A DNA stretch of 64,000 bases from Bradyrhizobium frederickii (GTDB taxonomy: Bacteria > Pseudomonadota > Alphaproteobacteria > Rhizobiales > Xanthobacteraceae): positions 62,001-126,000 of the forward strand of contig NZ_SPQS01000005.1 in assembly GCF_004570865.1 (NCBI RefSeq), read 5' to 3'. How positions within the stretch are numbered: position 1 is the stretch's first letter; the number at the start of each line of letters is the position of its first letter. Made by a program: the position numbers and the translations under genes. The notes below the pieces were generated by a model that saw nothing but the letters and a program-made list of their open reading frames with translations, searched no databases and was not told the DNA's origin. Of the stretch, positions 41,958 to 51,173 are shown one piece after another.

Positions 41958-43029
41958 TCGCATGTCGCGCCGCGCCTTCGCCGGCGGCATTGCCGCGCTG
42001 GCACTCGCGCGCCGCGCCGGCGCGCAAGGTTATGCCGGGCTCGGCGAGACAGCGGATGGCTTTGCGAAGGTGACGCCGGGAAGGCCGTTTGCCTTTCCGG
42101 CCGATCACGGGCCGCATCCGGAGTTTCGCATCGAGTGGTGGTATCTCACGGCCAACCTCGTCGACGGCAGCGGTGCGGCTTGCGGCCTGCAATGGACGCT
42201 GTTCCGCCAGGCGGCGCAGCCGGGTCCGCAAGGCGAAGGCTGGGCCAATCAGCAGGTGTGGATGGCCCATGCCGCGGTGACGCGCGCCGACACGCATCGC
42301 TTCAACGAAACATTCTCACGTGGTGGCATCGGGCAGGCTGGCGTCACAGAAAAGCCGTTCGATGCCTGGATCGACGATTGGCAAATGAAGGGCCTCGAGC
42401 GCACCGACGATCGCCATCTGGCGCCGCTGACGCTGAAAGCGTCCAGCACCGATTTCAGCTACGCGCTGACGCTGGAGGCCGATCGTCCGGTCGTGTTGCA
42501 GGGTGATCGCGGCTACAGCCGCAAGTCGGAGCGCGGGCAGGCGTCGTATTATTACAGCCAGCCGTTCTACCGCGCCCGCGGCACGCTCACCATCGACGAC
42601 AAGGCGGTCGATGTCTCGGGCCAGGCCTGGATGGACCGCGAATGGAGCAGCCAGCCGCTCGACAGGGATCAGACCGGCTGGGACTGGCTGTCGCTGCATC
42701 TGTCGTCGGGCGACAAGCTGATGCTGTACCGGCTGCGCCAGAAGGACGACAAGAATTATCCGTTCGGCAATTGGATCGACGCCGCAGGCAACACGCAGAT
42801 GATCGCGGGGGACGACATCCAGATGATTCCGAAGGCGACGGCGGAGGTCGCAGGACGCAAGGTCCCGGTGGAATGGCAGATCGCGATCCCGTCGCGATCG
42901 TTCTCGATCCTGTGCAAGCCGCTCAATCCGAAAGCCTGGATGGGGACCGGCTTCGCCTATTGGGAAGGGCCGATCGGCTTTGCCGGGAGCCATGACGGTG
43001 TTGGCTATCTCGAGATGACCGGCTATTGA
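41947..43029 (+). CDS. Secreted lipocalin-like AttH/CrtC-family protein
   Basis: Protein of 360 residues related to AttH and to the carotenoid 1,2-hydratase CrtC fold, with two lipocalin-like barrels. A Tat-type signal (MSRRAFAGGIAALALARRAG) precedes the family motif HPEFRIEWWYLTANLVDGSG. Other family stretches are SYYYSQPFYRARGTL, VSGQAWMDREWSSQPLDRDQ, TGWDWLSLHLSSGDKLMLYR and the C-terminal AYWEGPIGFAGSHDGVGYLE. No carotenoid gene is near, so the AttH role (partner of an ABC pump) is preferred over hydratase. ATG 41947 overlaps the permease stop by eleven bases; ATG 41962 is an alternative start directly before the signal. Confidence 0.87.
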   Translation: MSADRMSRRAFAGGIAALALARRAGAQGYAGLGETADGFAKVTPGRPFAFPADHGPHPEFRIEWWYLTANLVDGSGAACGLQWTLFRQAAQPGPQGEGWANQQVWMAHAAVTRADTHRFNETFSRGGIGQAGVTEKPFDAWIDDWQMKGLERTDDRHLAPLTLKASSTDFSYALTLEADRPVVLQGDRGYSRKSERGQASYYYSQPFYRARGTLTIDDKAVDVSGQAWMDREWSSQPLDRDQTGWDWLSLHLSSGDKLMLYRLRQKDDKNYPFGNWIDAAGNTQMIAGDDIQMIPKATAEVAGRKVPVEWQIAIPSRSFSILCKPLNPKAWMGTGFAYWEGPIGFAGSHDGVGYLEMTGY

Positions 43030-43058
43030 GGCCGCGACCTCTTCAAAGGGATTCCGCG

Positions 43059-43445
43059 ATGTATCACCTCACCGCCCTCGTCACCCTGCTGGCGATCGCA
43101 TTTTACTTCTTCACCAGCATCAACGTCTCGCGCTCGCGCACCAAGACCGGCGTCAAGGTGCCCGCGATGTCAGGCCATCCGGATTTCGAACGCGCCTTCC
43201 GCATCCAGATGAACACGCTGGAATGGATGCCGATCGTCCTGCCGGCGCTCTGGCTGTTCGCGGTCTATATCAGCGACGCCATCGCCGCCGGACTCGGCGC
43301 GGTCTGGATCATCGGCCGCATCGTTTATTTCGTCGGCTATTCGCAGGCAGCGGCCAAGCGCGGCCCGGGCTTTGCGATCCAGGGCATCGCGGCGATGGCG
43401 CTTTGGGCGGGGGCGCTGGGCGCGGTGGTGTTGCGATTGCTGTGA
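43059..43445 (+). CDS. MAPEG-family membrane protein
   Basis: Four-helix membrane protein of 128 residues in the MAPEG family (microsomal glutathione transferase and eicosanoid enzymes). The first helix is HLTALVTLLAIAFYFFTSIN, the typical family block is GHPDFERAFRIQMNTLEWMP, and a later helix holds IIGRIVYFVGYSQ. A glutathione-dependent activity is possible but not shown. It starts 29 bp after the AttH-like gene and is probably the last gene of that operon. A family D repeat follows. Confidence 0.85.
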   Translation: MYHLTALVTLLAIAFYFFTSINVSRSRTKTGVKVPAMSGHPDFERAFRIQMNTLEWMPIVLPALWLFAVYISDAIAAGLGAVWIIGRIVYFVGYSQAAAKRGPGFAIQGIAAMALWAGALGAVVLRLL

Positions 43446-43470
43446 GGTAATCCGTCGCCACACATTCAGT

Positions 43471-43636
43471 GTCGTCCCGGACAAGCGCAGCGAAGCGGAG
43501 CGCTGATCCGGGACCCATAGCCACAGGGAGCTGCTGGGGCGCGAGCCGGCAACTCAGAGTCCCCGTAACCACGTCCGCCTGTGGCTATGGGTCCCGGATC
43601 TGCGCGCGCTTGGGGCGCGCTTGTCCGGGACGACAG
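43471..43636. repeat. Family D double-hairpin repeat
   Basis: Begins gtcgtcccggacaagcgcag and ends cgcgcttgtccgggacgacag. It has gatccgggacccatagccac and the mirror gtggctatgggtcccggatc. Longest D copy; it lies between convergent genes. Confidence 0.85.
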
Positions 43637-43662
43637 GGAGAATGGGGCGCCAGCGCCGCCCT

Positions 43663-44856
43663 TCACTTCGTCAGCGGACAGCCGCTTTCCTTGGCGGTGA
43701 AGAAGGCCTTGTCGCCGGGGACGGTGGCGAGCAGCTTGTAATAGTCCCAGGGCTTCTTCGATTCCGCGGGCTTCTTGACCTCGAACAGATACATGTCGTG
43801 GACCATGCGGCCGTTCTCGAGCACCTTGCCGCCTTGGGCGAAATCGTCGTCGACCGGAAGTTCCTTCAGCTTCTTGGCGACGGCATCGGGATCCTTGGTG
43901 CCGGCGGCCTTGACCGCCTTGAGGTAGCTCAGCGTCGCCGAATAAGTGCCGGCCTGGATCATGTTCGGCATCCGGCCGGTGCGCTTGAGGAAGCGTTCGC
44001 CGAGATTGCGACTCTTGTCGTTGACGTCCCAGTAATAGCCTTCCGTCAGCACCAGGCCCTGCGCGGCCTGCAGGCCGAGGCCGTGCACTTCGGCAAGCGT
44101 CATCAGGAGGCCGGCGAGCTTCTGGCCGGCGGAGACGATGCCGAACTCGGACGCCTGCTTGATCGAGTTGGTGGTGTCGAGGCCGGCATTGGCGAGGCCG
44201 ACGATCTTGGCCTTGGAGCTCTGCGCCTGCAGCAGGAAGGATGAGAAGTCCGAGGAGTTGAGCGGCACGCGCACCGAGCCGACCACCTTGCCGCCATTGG
44301 CGGTGACGATCTCGCTGGTGTCCTTCTCCAGTGCATAGCCGAAGGCGTAATCGGCGGTGAGGAAGAACCAGGTGTCGCCGCCGGCCTTGGTCAACGCGCC
44401 GCCGGTGCCGACGCCGAGCGCGCGGGTGTCGTAGGCCCAGTGGAAGCCGTAGGGCTGGCAGGCATCGCCTGTCAGCCGCGAGGTCGCGGCGCCGACGACG
44501 ATGTCGATCTTCTTCTTTTCCTTGGACAGGTCGTGGATCGCGAGCGCGACCGAGGAGGTCGTCAGCTCCGTGATCATGTCGACATTCTCGACGTCGTACC
44601 AGCGCCGCGCGATCGAGGTCGCAAGGTCGGGCTTGTTCTGGTGATCCGCGGTGACCAGCTCGATCTTCTGGCCCAGCACCTCGCCGCCGAAATCCTCGAT
44701 CGCCATTCTGGCCGCCTCGACCGACCATTTGCCGCCGTAATCGGCATAGACGCCGGACTGGTCGTTGAGGATGCCGATCTTGACGCCTTGGGCGGAGGCC
44801 GGCGCCGCCAGCACCAGGACAGAGGTTGCGACGGCGGCCAAAAGTGCTGATTTCAT
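43663..44856 (-). CDS. Branched-chain amino-acid-type ABC binding protein (LivJ-like, Peripla_BP_6)
   Basis: Periplasmic receptor of 397 residues. A cleavable signal (about 1-22, ending PASAQG) is followed by VKIGILNDQSGVYADYGGKW, the opening strand and ligand loop of this family. Other features are GQKIELVTADHQNKPDLATS, the hinge ELTTSSVALAIHDLS, and the Cys pair (DACQPYGFHW and the C-terminal GCPL). Such proteins bind amino acids, amides or aromatic acids; the ligand cannot be read here. No Liv permease genes are adjacent. AGCTTAAC and GGGAG precede the ATG. Confidence 0.92.
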   Translation of the reverse strand: MKSALLAAVATSVLVLAAPASAQGVKIGILNDQSGVYADYGGKWSVEAARMAIEDFGGEVLGQKIELVTADHQNKPDLATSIARRWYDVENVDMITELTTSSVALAIHDLSKEKKKIDIVVGAATSRLTGDACQPYGFHWAYDTRALGVGTGGALTKAGGDTWFFLTADYAFGYALEKDTSEIVTANGGKVVGSVRVPLNSSDFSSFLLQAQSSKAKIVGLANAGLDTTNSIKQASEFGIVSAGQKLAGLLMTLAEVHGLGLQAAQGLVLTEGYYWDVNDKSRNLGERFLKRTGRMPNMIQAGTYSATLSYLKAVKAAGTKDPDAVAKKLKELPVDDDFAQGGKVLENGRMVHDMYLFEVKKPAESKKPWDYYKLLATVPGDKAFFTAKESGCPLTK

Positions 44857-44977
44857 TCGTTAAGCTCCCGGTAGTTTTCTGTTTTGAAATCGCGCGGATA
44901 GTAGTGAAGAACGCCGCGCGCGCCCATCCGTTTCGTGTTGGTCGTTAGTATGGGATTCTGCTCGCCACGTTCTCCGC

Positions 44978-45120
44978 GTCGTCCCGGACAAGCGCGCCTT
45001 AAGCGCGCGCAGATCCGGGACCCATAGCCCCAGGAAGGGTTTTGGCGAAGACTCGGAGTTGCCGCTGCCCGCGCCAAACCACTCCCTGTGGTTATGGATC
45101 CCCGCGTTCGCGGGGATGAC
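44978..45120. repeat. Hybrid D/F double-hairpin repeat
   Basis: The left end gtcgtcccggacaagcgcgc and gatccgggacccatagcccc are those of family D. The right end is gatccccgcgttcgcgggga with tgac, as in family F. The D-type module ctccctgtggttatgg joins them. It lies in the 304-bp gap 44857-45160, which otherwise shows no gene. Confidence 0.82.
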
Positions 45121-45160
45121 AGCGATGGGTGTGGAGACGGCTATGGCCATAGAGGCAGCG

Positions 45161-48100
45161 TCAGGCCGCCAGCTCCGGCTTCTTCCCCTCGTTCCGCCCC
45201 TCCGCCAGGTTCCGCACCACCACATAGAAGATCGGCGTGAACAACAGGCCGAACAGGGTGACGCCGATCATGCCGAAGAACACGGCGACGCCGACCGCCT
45301 GCCGCATCTCGGAGCCGGAGCCGGTCGAGATCACCAGCGGCAGCACGCCGAGGATGAAGGCGAAGGAGGTCATCAGGATCGGCCGCAGGCGCAGGCGGCA
45401 GGCCTCGATCACGGCCTCCAGCCGCGGCTTGCCTTCATTCTCGATGTCGCGCGCGAACTCGACGATCAGAATTGCGTTCTTCGCGGCCAGCCCCACCAGC
45501 ACGACGAAGCCGATCTGGGTGAGGATGTTGACGTCCTGGCCCATGATGCGCACGCCGATGGTGGCGGCGAGCAGGCACATCGGCACGATCAGGATCACCG
45601 CGAACGGCAGGGTCCAGCTGCCATATTGCGCGGCGAGCACGAGATAGACGAACAGCACGCAGATCGGAAACACGTAGAGGCCGGCATTGCCGCCGGTGAT
45701 CTGCTGATAGGACAGATCCGTCCATTCGAAGGTGAAGCCGCTCGGCAAGGTGTCGTTCGCCAGCTGCTTGATGGCGTTGAGCGCGGTGGTCGAGCTGGTG
45801 CCCGGCGCGGGCTCGCCCTGAAGCTCGGACGCGGCATAGAGATTGTAGCGCGCGACGCGGTCGGGGCCCGAAACGTCCTTGAACTCGACCACGCTGCCGA
45901 GCATCACCATATCGCCGGAAGCGTTGCGCGTGCGCAGGCGCGCGAGATCGCTGGGCTCCTTGCGGAACGGAAAGTCAGCCTGCGCGGTGACGTGATAGGT
46001 GCGGCCGAACAGGTTGAAGTCGTTGACGTAGGTCGATCCGAAATAGCTCTGGATCGTGTCGTTGATGTTCGAGATGGGAACGCCGAGCTTCTGCGCCTTG
46101 GTGCGGTCGATGTCGACGAAGAGCTGCGGCGTGTTGGCTGTGAACGGCGAGAACACCGAGGGGCCGAGCAGCGAGGGCGATTTGCGCGCCGCGGCGACAA
46201 GCTCGTCGGTGGCCGCGGCGAGCATTTCAGGCCCGCGGCCCTGGCGGTCCTGAATGCGGATGGTGAAGCCGCCGCCGGTGCCGATGCCCGGCACGGCCGG
46301 CGGCGGAATCACGATGATGAAGGCGCCCTGGATTGCGGACAGGCGCTTGCGCAGCTCGACCGTGATGGCGTTCGCGGACAATCCCTTCTTGATGCGCGCC
46401 TCGGGTTCGTCGAACACCGGAAACAGCGCCGCGGCATTGCCGGCCTGCGTTCGCGTGGCGCCGGAGAAGCCGGCAAAAGCGGCGACGCGGACGATACCCG
46501 GCGTATCCAGCGCGATCCGCTCGATCTCGCGCACGACCTCGGTGGTGCGCGCCAGCGAGGCGGCACCGGGCAATTGCACCGATACGATGACGTAGCCGCG
46601 ATCCTGCGCCGGGATGAAGCCTTGCGGCGTCGTCACGATCAGCCAGCCGGCGCTGCCGATCAGCACCACGTAGATCAGGAGCATCACCACCGAATGCCGG
46701 ATCACGAAATTGGCAAGGCCGGCATAGCCATGCGCCAGCCGGTCGAACACACGGTTGAACACGCCGGTAAATGCACCCCACGCCCGCGCGATGACATTCC
46801 AGCTCGCGGGTGGCCGCTTCGACTCGTGCGGAGTGAGGATCTGCGAAGCCAGCGCCGGCGACAGCGTCAGCGAGCAGAAGCAGGAGATCGCGGTCGCAAC
46901 CGCGATGGTGACGGCGAATTGCTGGAAGAACTGCCCGGAGATACCGCCGAGAAACGCCGTCGGCACGAACACCGCGCACAGCACCAGCGCGATCGAGACC
47001 AGCGCACCGCCGACCTCTTCCATGGTCTTGAGCGCGGCGTCGCGCCGGCTCATGCCGTGTTCGAGATGCCGCTCGACATTCTCGACCACTACGATTGCGT
47101 CGTCGACCACGATGCCGACGGCGAGGACGAGGCCGAACAGAGTGAGATTGTTGATGGAAAAGCCCAGCGCGGCCATCACCGCGAAAGTGCCGACCAGCGA
47201 CACCGGGATCGCGATGATCGGAATGATCGCGGGCCGCCATCCCTGCAGGAACACCAGCACCACGACCACCACGAGCAGCATGGCCTCGTAGATGGTCTTG
47301 ATCAGCTCGTGCACGGACTGCGCGATGAACTCGGTCGGATTGTAGCCGATATTGTAGTCGAGACCTTTCGGGAAGCTCTCCTTGAGCCTCGTCATGGTAT
47401 CGTTGATGTTCTTTGCCGTGGCGAGAGCGTTCGATCCCGGGCGCTGCGTCACCAGCATGGCGACCGCGGATTTGCGCAGCAGGAAGCTGTTGGTGGAATA
47501 CGCCAGCGCACCGAGCTCGATGCGGGCGACGTCGCGCAACCGCACGACGCGGCCGTCGGAGCCGGCCTTGATCAGGATGTCCTCGAACTGCTTCTGGTCC
47601 TTCAGCCGGCCGGTGAAGGTCAGATTCGGCTGGAAGGCACGATCGGCGATCGGCGGCTCGGCGATCTGGCCGCCCGCGATCTGCACATTCTGGGCGCGGA
47701 TCGCGGCCAGAACCTCGGCCGAGGTCAGGCCGAGATTGGCGATCCGGTCAGGATCGAGCCACAGCCGCATCGAATAATCGCGCGCGCCGAAGATCTGGAT
47801 GTCGCCGACGCCGTCGAGGCGCAGCAGCTGGTCGCGAACCTGGAGCAGCGCGTAGTTGGAGATGTAGAGCTGGTCGAAGGTGTCGTCCGGCGACAGCATG
47901 AACACGACCATCAGGATGTCGGGCGAGTTCTTGCGCGTGGTGACGCCGTTGCGCTGGACCTCCTCCGGCAGGCGCGGCTGCGCGATCGCGACGCGGTTCT
48001 GCACCAGCACCTGGGCCTTGTCGAGGTCGGTGCCGAGCTTGAAGGTGACGGTGATGGTGAGCTGGCCGTTCGAGGTGGCCTGGCTGTAGAGATACAGCAT

Positions 48101-48328
48101 GTCCTCGACGCCGTTGATCTCCTGCTCGATGGGAGCTGCGACCGTGTCGGACACGGTCTGTGCGGAGGCGCCGGGATATTGCGTGGTGACGACCACGGTC
48201 GGCGGCACCACCTGCGGATATTCCGAGACCGGCAGCGTGGTGTAGGCGAGCGCGCCGACGATCAGGAGCACGATCGACAGCACCATCGCCAGGATGGGCT
48301 GGTTGATGGAGAGACGGCCGAGATTCAT
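45161..48328 (-). CDS. RND efflux pump inner-membrane subunit (HAE1/AcrB-like)
   Basis: Proton-driven exporter of 1055 residues, the usual length for the AcrB/MexB class. The N-terminal helix is INQPILAMVLSIVLLIVGAL, and the porter region carries VVTTQYPGASAQTVSDTVAA. The proton-relay aspartates are seen in VVDDAIVVVENVERHLEHG. The second half begins around FVIRHSVVMLLIYVVLIGSA, and the final membrane block includes GVLPLVISTGSGSEMRQAVG. It should form a tripartite pump with the adaptor encoded upstream (four-base overlap). No outer-membrane TolC-like gene or regulator is near, so substrate range and control are unknown. Confidence 0.95.
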   Translation of the reverse strand: MNLGRLSINQPILAMVLSIVLLIVGALAYTTLPVSEYPQVVPPTVVVTTQYPGASAQTVSDTVAAPIEQEINGVEDMLYLYSQATSNGQLTITVTFKLGTDLDKAQVLVQNRVAIAQPRLPEEVQRNGVTTRKNSPDILMVVFMLSPDDTFDQLYISNYALLQVRDQLLRLDGVGDIQIFGARDYSMRLWLDPDRIANLGLTSAEVLAAIRAQNVQIAGGQIAEPPIADRAFQPNLTFTGRLKDQKQFEDILIKAGSDGRVVRLRDVARIELGALAYSTNSFLLRKSAVAMLVTQRPGSNALATAKNINDTMTRLKESFPKGLDYNIGYNPTEFIAQSVHELIKTIYEAMLLVVVVVLVFLQGWRPAIIPIIAIPVSLVGTFAVMAALGFSINNLTLFGLVLAVGIVVDDAIVVVENVERHLEHGMSRRDAALKTMEEVGGALVSIALVLCAVFVPTAFLGGISGQFFQQFAVTIAVATAISCFCSLTLSPALASQILTPHESKRPPASWNVIARAWGAFTGVFNRVFDRLAHGYAGLANFVIRHSVVMLLIYVVLIGSAGWLIVTTPQGFIPAQDRGYVIVSVQLPGAASLARTTEVVREIERIALDTPGIVRVAAFAGFSGATRTQAGNAAALFPVFDEPEARIKKGLSANAITVELRKRLSAIQGAFIIVIPPPAVPGIGTGGGFTIRIQDRQGRGPEMLAAATDELVAAARKSPSLLGPSVFSPFTANTPQLFVDIDRTKAQKLGVPISNINDTIQSYFGSTYVNDFNLFGRTYHVTAQADFPFRKEPSDLARLRTRNASGDMVMLGSVVEFKDVSGPDRVARYNLYAASELQGEPAPGTSSTTALNAIKQLANDTLPSGFTFEWTDLSYQQITGGNAGLYVFPICVLFVYLVLAAQYGSWTLPFAVILIVPMCLLAATIGVRIMGQDVNILTQIGFVVLVGLAAKNAILIVEFARDIENEGKPRLEAVIEACRLRLRPILMTSFAFILGVLPLVISTGSGSEMRQAVGVAVFFGMIGVTLFGLLFTPIFYVVVRNLAEGRNEGKKPELAA

Positions 48329-49542
48329 GACTTGTCACCGGGCTTGCCACCGGCCGGTGCTGGCGCGGTCTGCGGAGCGACCTTGGCGCCGACGCGGGCG
48401 CGCTGAATGCCGTTGACGATGACGCGATCCTCCGGCTTCAATCCTTCGCGGATCACGCGCAGGCCGTCATCCAGCGGGCCGAGCACCACGGGACGGGCCT
48501 CGACGGTGTCATCGGGCTTCACCACGAAAACGATCTTGCGGGACTGGTCGGTCGCGACGGCAGCATCCGGAATCAGCAGAGCCTCGTACGGCGCGCTGCC
48601 GATCAGCCTGACACGGCCGAACTGGCCGGGCAGGATCGACAGGTCGGTGTTCTTGACGACCGCGCGGCTCCGCAGCGTCCCGGTCGAGACGTCGAGGCGG
48701 TTGTCGAGAAAATTGATGCTGCCTTCATGCGACGGCTTGGTCTCGCCGGCGAGCGTCACTTGCACAGGGTTCGCCGTGTCGCGCGAGCTTGGGCGCCGCC
48801 CCTCGAACCACAGCTTGCTGTATTTGATGAAGGTCGCCTCGTCCATGTCGAAATAGATGTAGATCGGATCAAGGGTGACGATGGACGTCAGTAATGTCGA
48901 CGTGCCGCTGTCGCTGCCCTGCACGAGATTGCCGGGACTGACGAGATGGCGGCTGACGCGGCCCGTCAGCGGCGCCGTCACATGCGTGAACTCGATATTG
49001 AGCCGGGCGGCCTTCAGCGCGCCTTCGGCCTGCGTCTCGGCGGCGTGCGCGGCCTGCAGGGCCTGACGGCGTTGATCCACCACCTGCTCGGAGACGGCGC
49101 TGCTCTGCACGAGGCTGAGTCCACGATCGAGCTCGCGCTTGGCAAGCTCCACCTTGGCGCGTGCATCCGACAGCTGGCCCTCCGCTTGCGTCGCCACCGC
49201 CTCGAACGGACGCGGGTCGATGACGTAAAGCAGATCGCCCTGACGCACGATGGCGCCGTCCTGGAATTCGACCGAGTTGACGAAGCCGCCGACGCGCGGG
49301 CGCACCTGCACCTCCTCGACCGCCTCGAAGCGCCCGGTGTACTCGTCCCAATCGGTCACGGTGCGCTTGACCGGCTGGGCCACCGTCACCGGCGCCGGCG
49401 GCGGAGCAGCGGCTTGCGAGGTCGGTTGTCCGCAACCGGTGAGTGCGAATGTCGCGCCAAGAAGCGCGGCGATTGCACCGAGTCGAGCCAGAACGAAATC
49501 GTGCTTTTTGACAAACCGCTCGCTTCCATCCGGTCCGCTCAT
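48325..49542 (-). CDS. RND efflux periplasmic adaptor, lipoprotein
   Basis: Membrane fusion protein of 405 residues that links the RND pump to an outer-membrane channel. A lipoprotein signal ends with the lipobox LTGC (ATFALTGCGQPTS). The barrel-sandwich and hairpin domains are typical: DEYTGRFEAVEEVQVRPRVG, then a coiled-coil of about 60 residues, then NIEFTHVTAPLTGRVSRHLV. The C-terminal part has VLGPLDDGLRVIREGLKPED. I chose ATG 49542 because GAGGA lies upstream; the longer frame would place charged residues before the signal. First gene of a two-gene operon. Confidence 0.93.
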   Translation of the reverse strand: MSGPDGSERFVKKHDFVLARLGAIAALLGATFALTGCGQPTSQAAAPPPAPVTVAQPVKRTVTDWDEYTGRFEAVEEVQVRPRVGGFVNSVEFQDGAIVRQGDLLYVIDPRPFEAVATQAEGQLSDARAKVELAKRELDRGLSLVQSSAVSEQVVDQRRQALQAAHAAETQAEGALKAARLNIEFTHVTAPLTGRVSRHLVSPGNLVQGSDSGTSTLLTSIVTLDPIYIYFDMDEATFIKYSKLWFEGRRPSSRDTANPVQVTLAGETKPSHEGSINFLDNRLDVSTGTLRSRAVVKNTDLSILPGQFGRVRLIGSAPYEALLIPDAAVATDQSRKIVFVVKPDDTVEARPVVLGPLDDGLRVIREGLKPEDRVIVNGIQRARVGAKVAPQTAPAPAGGKPGDKS

Positions 49543-49764
49543 CCCAGGTCCTCGCACAAAAGCCGCAGAAAATGCAGGGTACGCCCCTACCTGCGGGCGC
49601 CACAAGATGGGTGGCAAAGATGAACTCTTCAAGACCGCGATGCGCAATGCTGGGACGAGCGCCCGGGCCGGATGGCGGGTTGACAGCCAGATCGGCGGCC
49701 CCACGCGCGGCGGATTGCGAAGGGCGCTATTCGCGGGGGTCATGAATTGGGAGGGTGCCACCTT

Positions 49765-49912
49765 CGCCTCTCCCCGCGTGCGGGGAGAGGCCGGAGCGCA
49801 TCGCAAGATGCGATCCGGGTGAGGGGGGAGCCTCCGCGAGTCCAACTGTCAGCTCCCTCGCGGACAGCCCCCTCACCCCGACCCTCTCCCCGCACGCGGG
49901 GAGAGGGAGAAG
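49765..49912. repeat. Family A double-hairpin repeat
   Basis: Left hairpin cctctccccgcgtgcgggga and right hairpin ccctctccccgcacgcgggg, with ggtgaggggggagcctccgc and cagccccctcacccc inside. It shares the same left hairpin as the copy inside the tandem ATPase gene. The rest of the 49543-50001 gap shows nothing recognisable. Confidence 0.87.
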
Positions 49913-50001
49913 AGCCCCAGCGTCTTCACACATGACGAAGGCGGGTCGCTCGGCTAGGCTACCCCCTACAAAAACAAGGCGAATTGTCCGGGAGGACAGG
50001 C

Positions 50002-51156
50002 GTGCACCAGGGACGTGTCGTTTTCGGCGCGATCGAGGAGGTCGTGTTCGGCCATCCTGCGGCCGGCGCCATCGTCGCGCAGATGGACCGGCTGGGAGCG
50101 CGCCGCGCCTTCCTGATGGTCTCCGGCACGCTCAACCGGCACACCGACGAAATCGCGACGATCAAGCAGGCGCTGGGCCCGCGCTGCGCCGGCCTGTTCG
50201 ACGCCATGCCGGCGCATACGCCGCGCGACGCGGTGATCGCCGCCACCCTTGCGGCGCGCGAGGCGGAGGCTGACCTGATCGTCACCGTCGGCGGCGGCTC
50301 GATCACCGACGGCGCCAAGGCGGTGCAGCTTTGCCTCGCCAATGGCATCACCGATATCGACGGCATCGAGCGCATCCGCGTCCGCAAGGGCATCGCGCCC
50401 GAGATGAATGCGCCGACGGTGCGGCAGATCAGCGTGCCGACCACGATCGCCGGGGGCGAGTTCAGCGCAATCGCCGGCGTCACCGACCGCAGCACCAATG
50501 TGAAGCAGATGCTGAGGCATCCGCTGACGGTGCCGCGCGCGACCATCCTCGATCCGGCCATCACCGTGCACACGCCGGAATGGCTGTTCCTGTCGACCGG
50601 CATCCGTGCCATCGACCATTGCGTCGAAGCGATCTGCTCGCGTGAGACGCATCCTTATGCCGACGCGCAATCGGTGAAGGGCCTCGCCATGCTCGCCGAC
50701 GCGCTGCCGCGGGTGAAGGCCAACTCCGCCGATCTCGACGCCCGAATGGACGCGCAGATCGGCACCTGGCTGTCGATGGGTGCGCTCGCCGCCGGCGTGC
50801 CGATGGGCGCAAGCCACGGCATCGGCTACGTGCTGGGCGCGGCCTTCGACGTGCCGCACGGCTACACCTCCTGCATCATGCTGCCGGCGGTAATGCGCTG
50901 GAATGCGCGCGACAATGCCGAGCGGCAGATGATCGTCGCCGCCGCCATGGGCTATCCCGGCCGCAACGCCGCCGACGTGCTCGATGCCTTCATCCGCTCG
51001 CTTGGCATGCCGCGCAGCCTCGCCGACGTGCGTGTGTCGCCCGAGCATTTCGAGTCAATCGCCGAGCAAGCGATGCGCACGCCCTGGGTGCCGCGCAATC
51101 CGCGCAAGATCGAAGGCCCGGCGCAGGTGCGCGAAATCCTGCTTCTCGCCGCATGA
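50002..51156 (+). CDS. Iron-containing alcohol dehydrogenase (maleylacetate-reductase-like)
   Basis: NAD(P)-dependent oxidoreductase of 384 residues of the group III metal-dependent alcohol dehydrogenases. The nucleotide site is VTVGGGSITDGAKAVQL and VPTTIAGGEFSAIAGVTD. Metal ligands are in GIRAIDHCVEAICS and GASHGIGYVLGAAFDVPHGY. The shape resembles maleylacetate reductases and related C-chain reductases, but the exact substrate is uncertain. The GTG start at 50002 has GGGAGGA eight bases upstream. It is followed after 17 bp by a CoA ligase gene, which suggests a shared catabolic task. Confidence 0.88.
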   Translation: MHQGRVVFGAIEEVVFGHPAAGAIVAQMDRLGARRAFLMVSGTLNRHTDEIATIKQALGPRCAGLFDAMPAHTPRDAVIAATLAAREAEADLIVTVGGGSITDGAKAVQLCLANGITDIDGIERIRVRKGIAPEMNAPTVRQISVPTTIAGGEFSAIAGVTDRSTNVKQMLRHPLTVPRATILDPAITVHTPEWLFLSTGIRAIDHCVEAICSRETHPYADAQSVKGLAMLADALPRVKANSADLDARMDAQIGTWLSMGALAAGVPMGASHGIGYVLGAAFDVPHGYTSCIMLPAVMRWNARDNAERQMIVAAAMGYPGRNAADVLDAFIRSLGMPRSLADVRVSPEHFESIAEQAMRTPWVPRNPRKIEGPAQVREILLLAA

Positions 51157-51173
51157 TTCAAGCCGGAGGATAG

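Noticed and set aside
41947..43029. A carotenoid hydratase (CrtC) assignment
   Set aside because: The fold is shared, but no carotenoid gene is near and the operon partners are an ABC ATPase and FtsX-type permease, which fits AttH better.
45059..48406. An 1115-codon open frame on the plus strand opposite the RND pump gene
   Set aside because: The minus strand encodes a complete AcrB-like protein; the plus-strand product is low-complexity antisense sequence.
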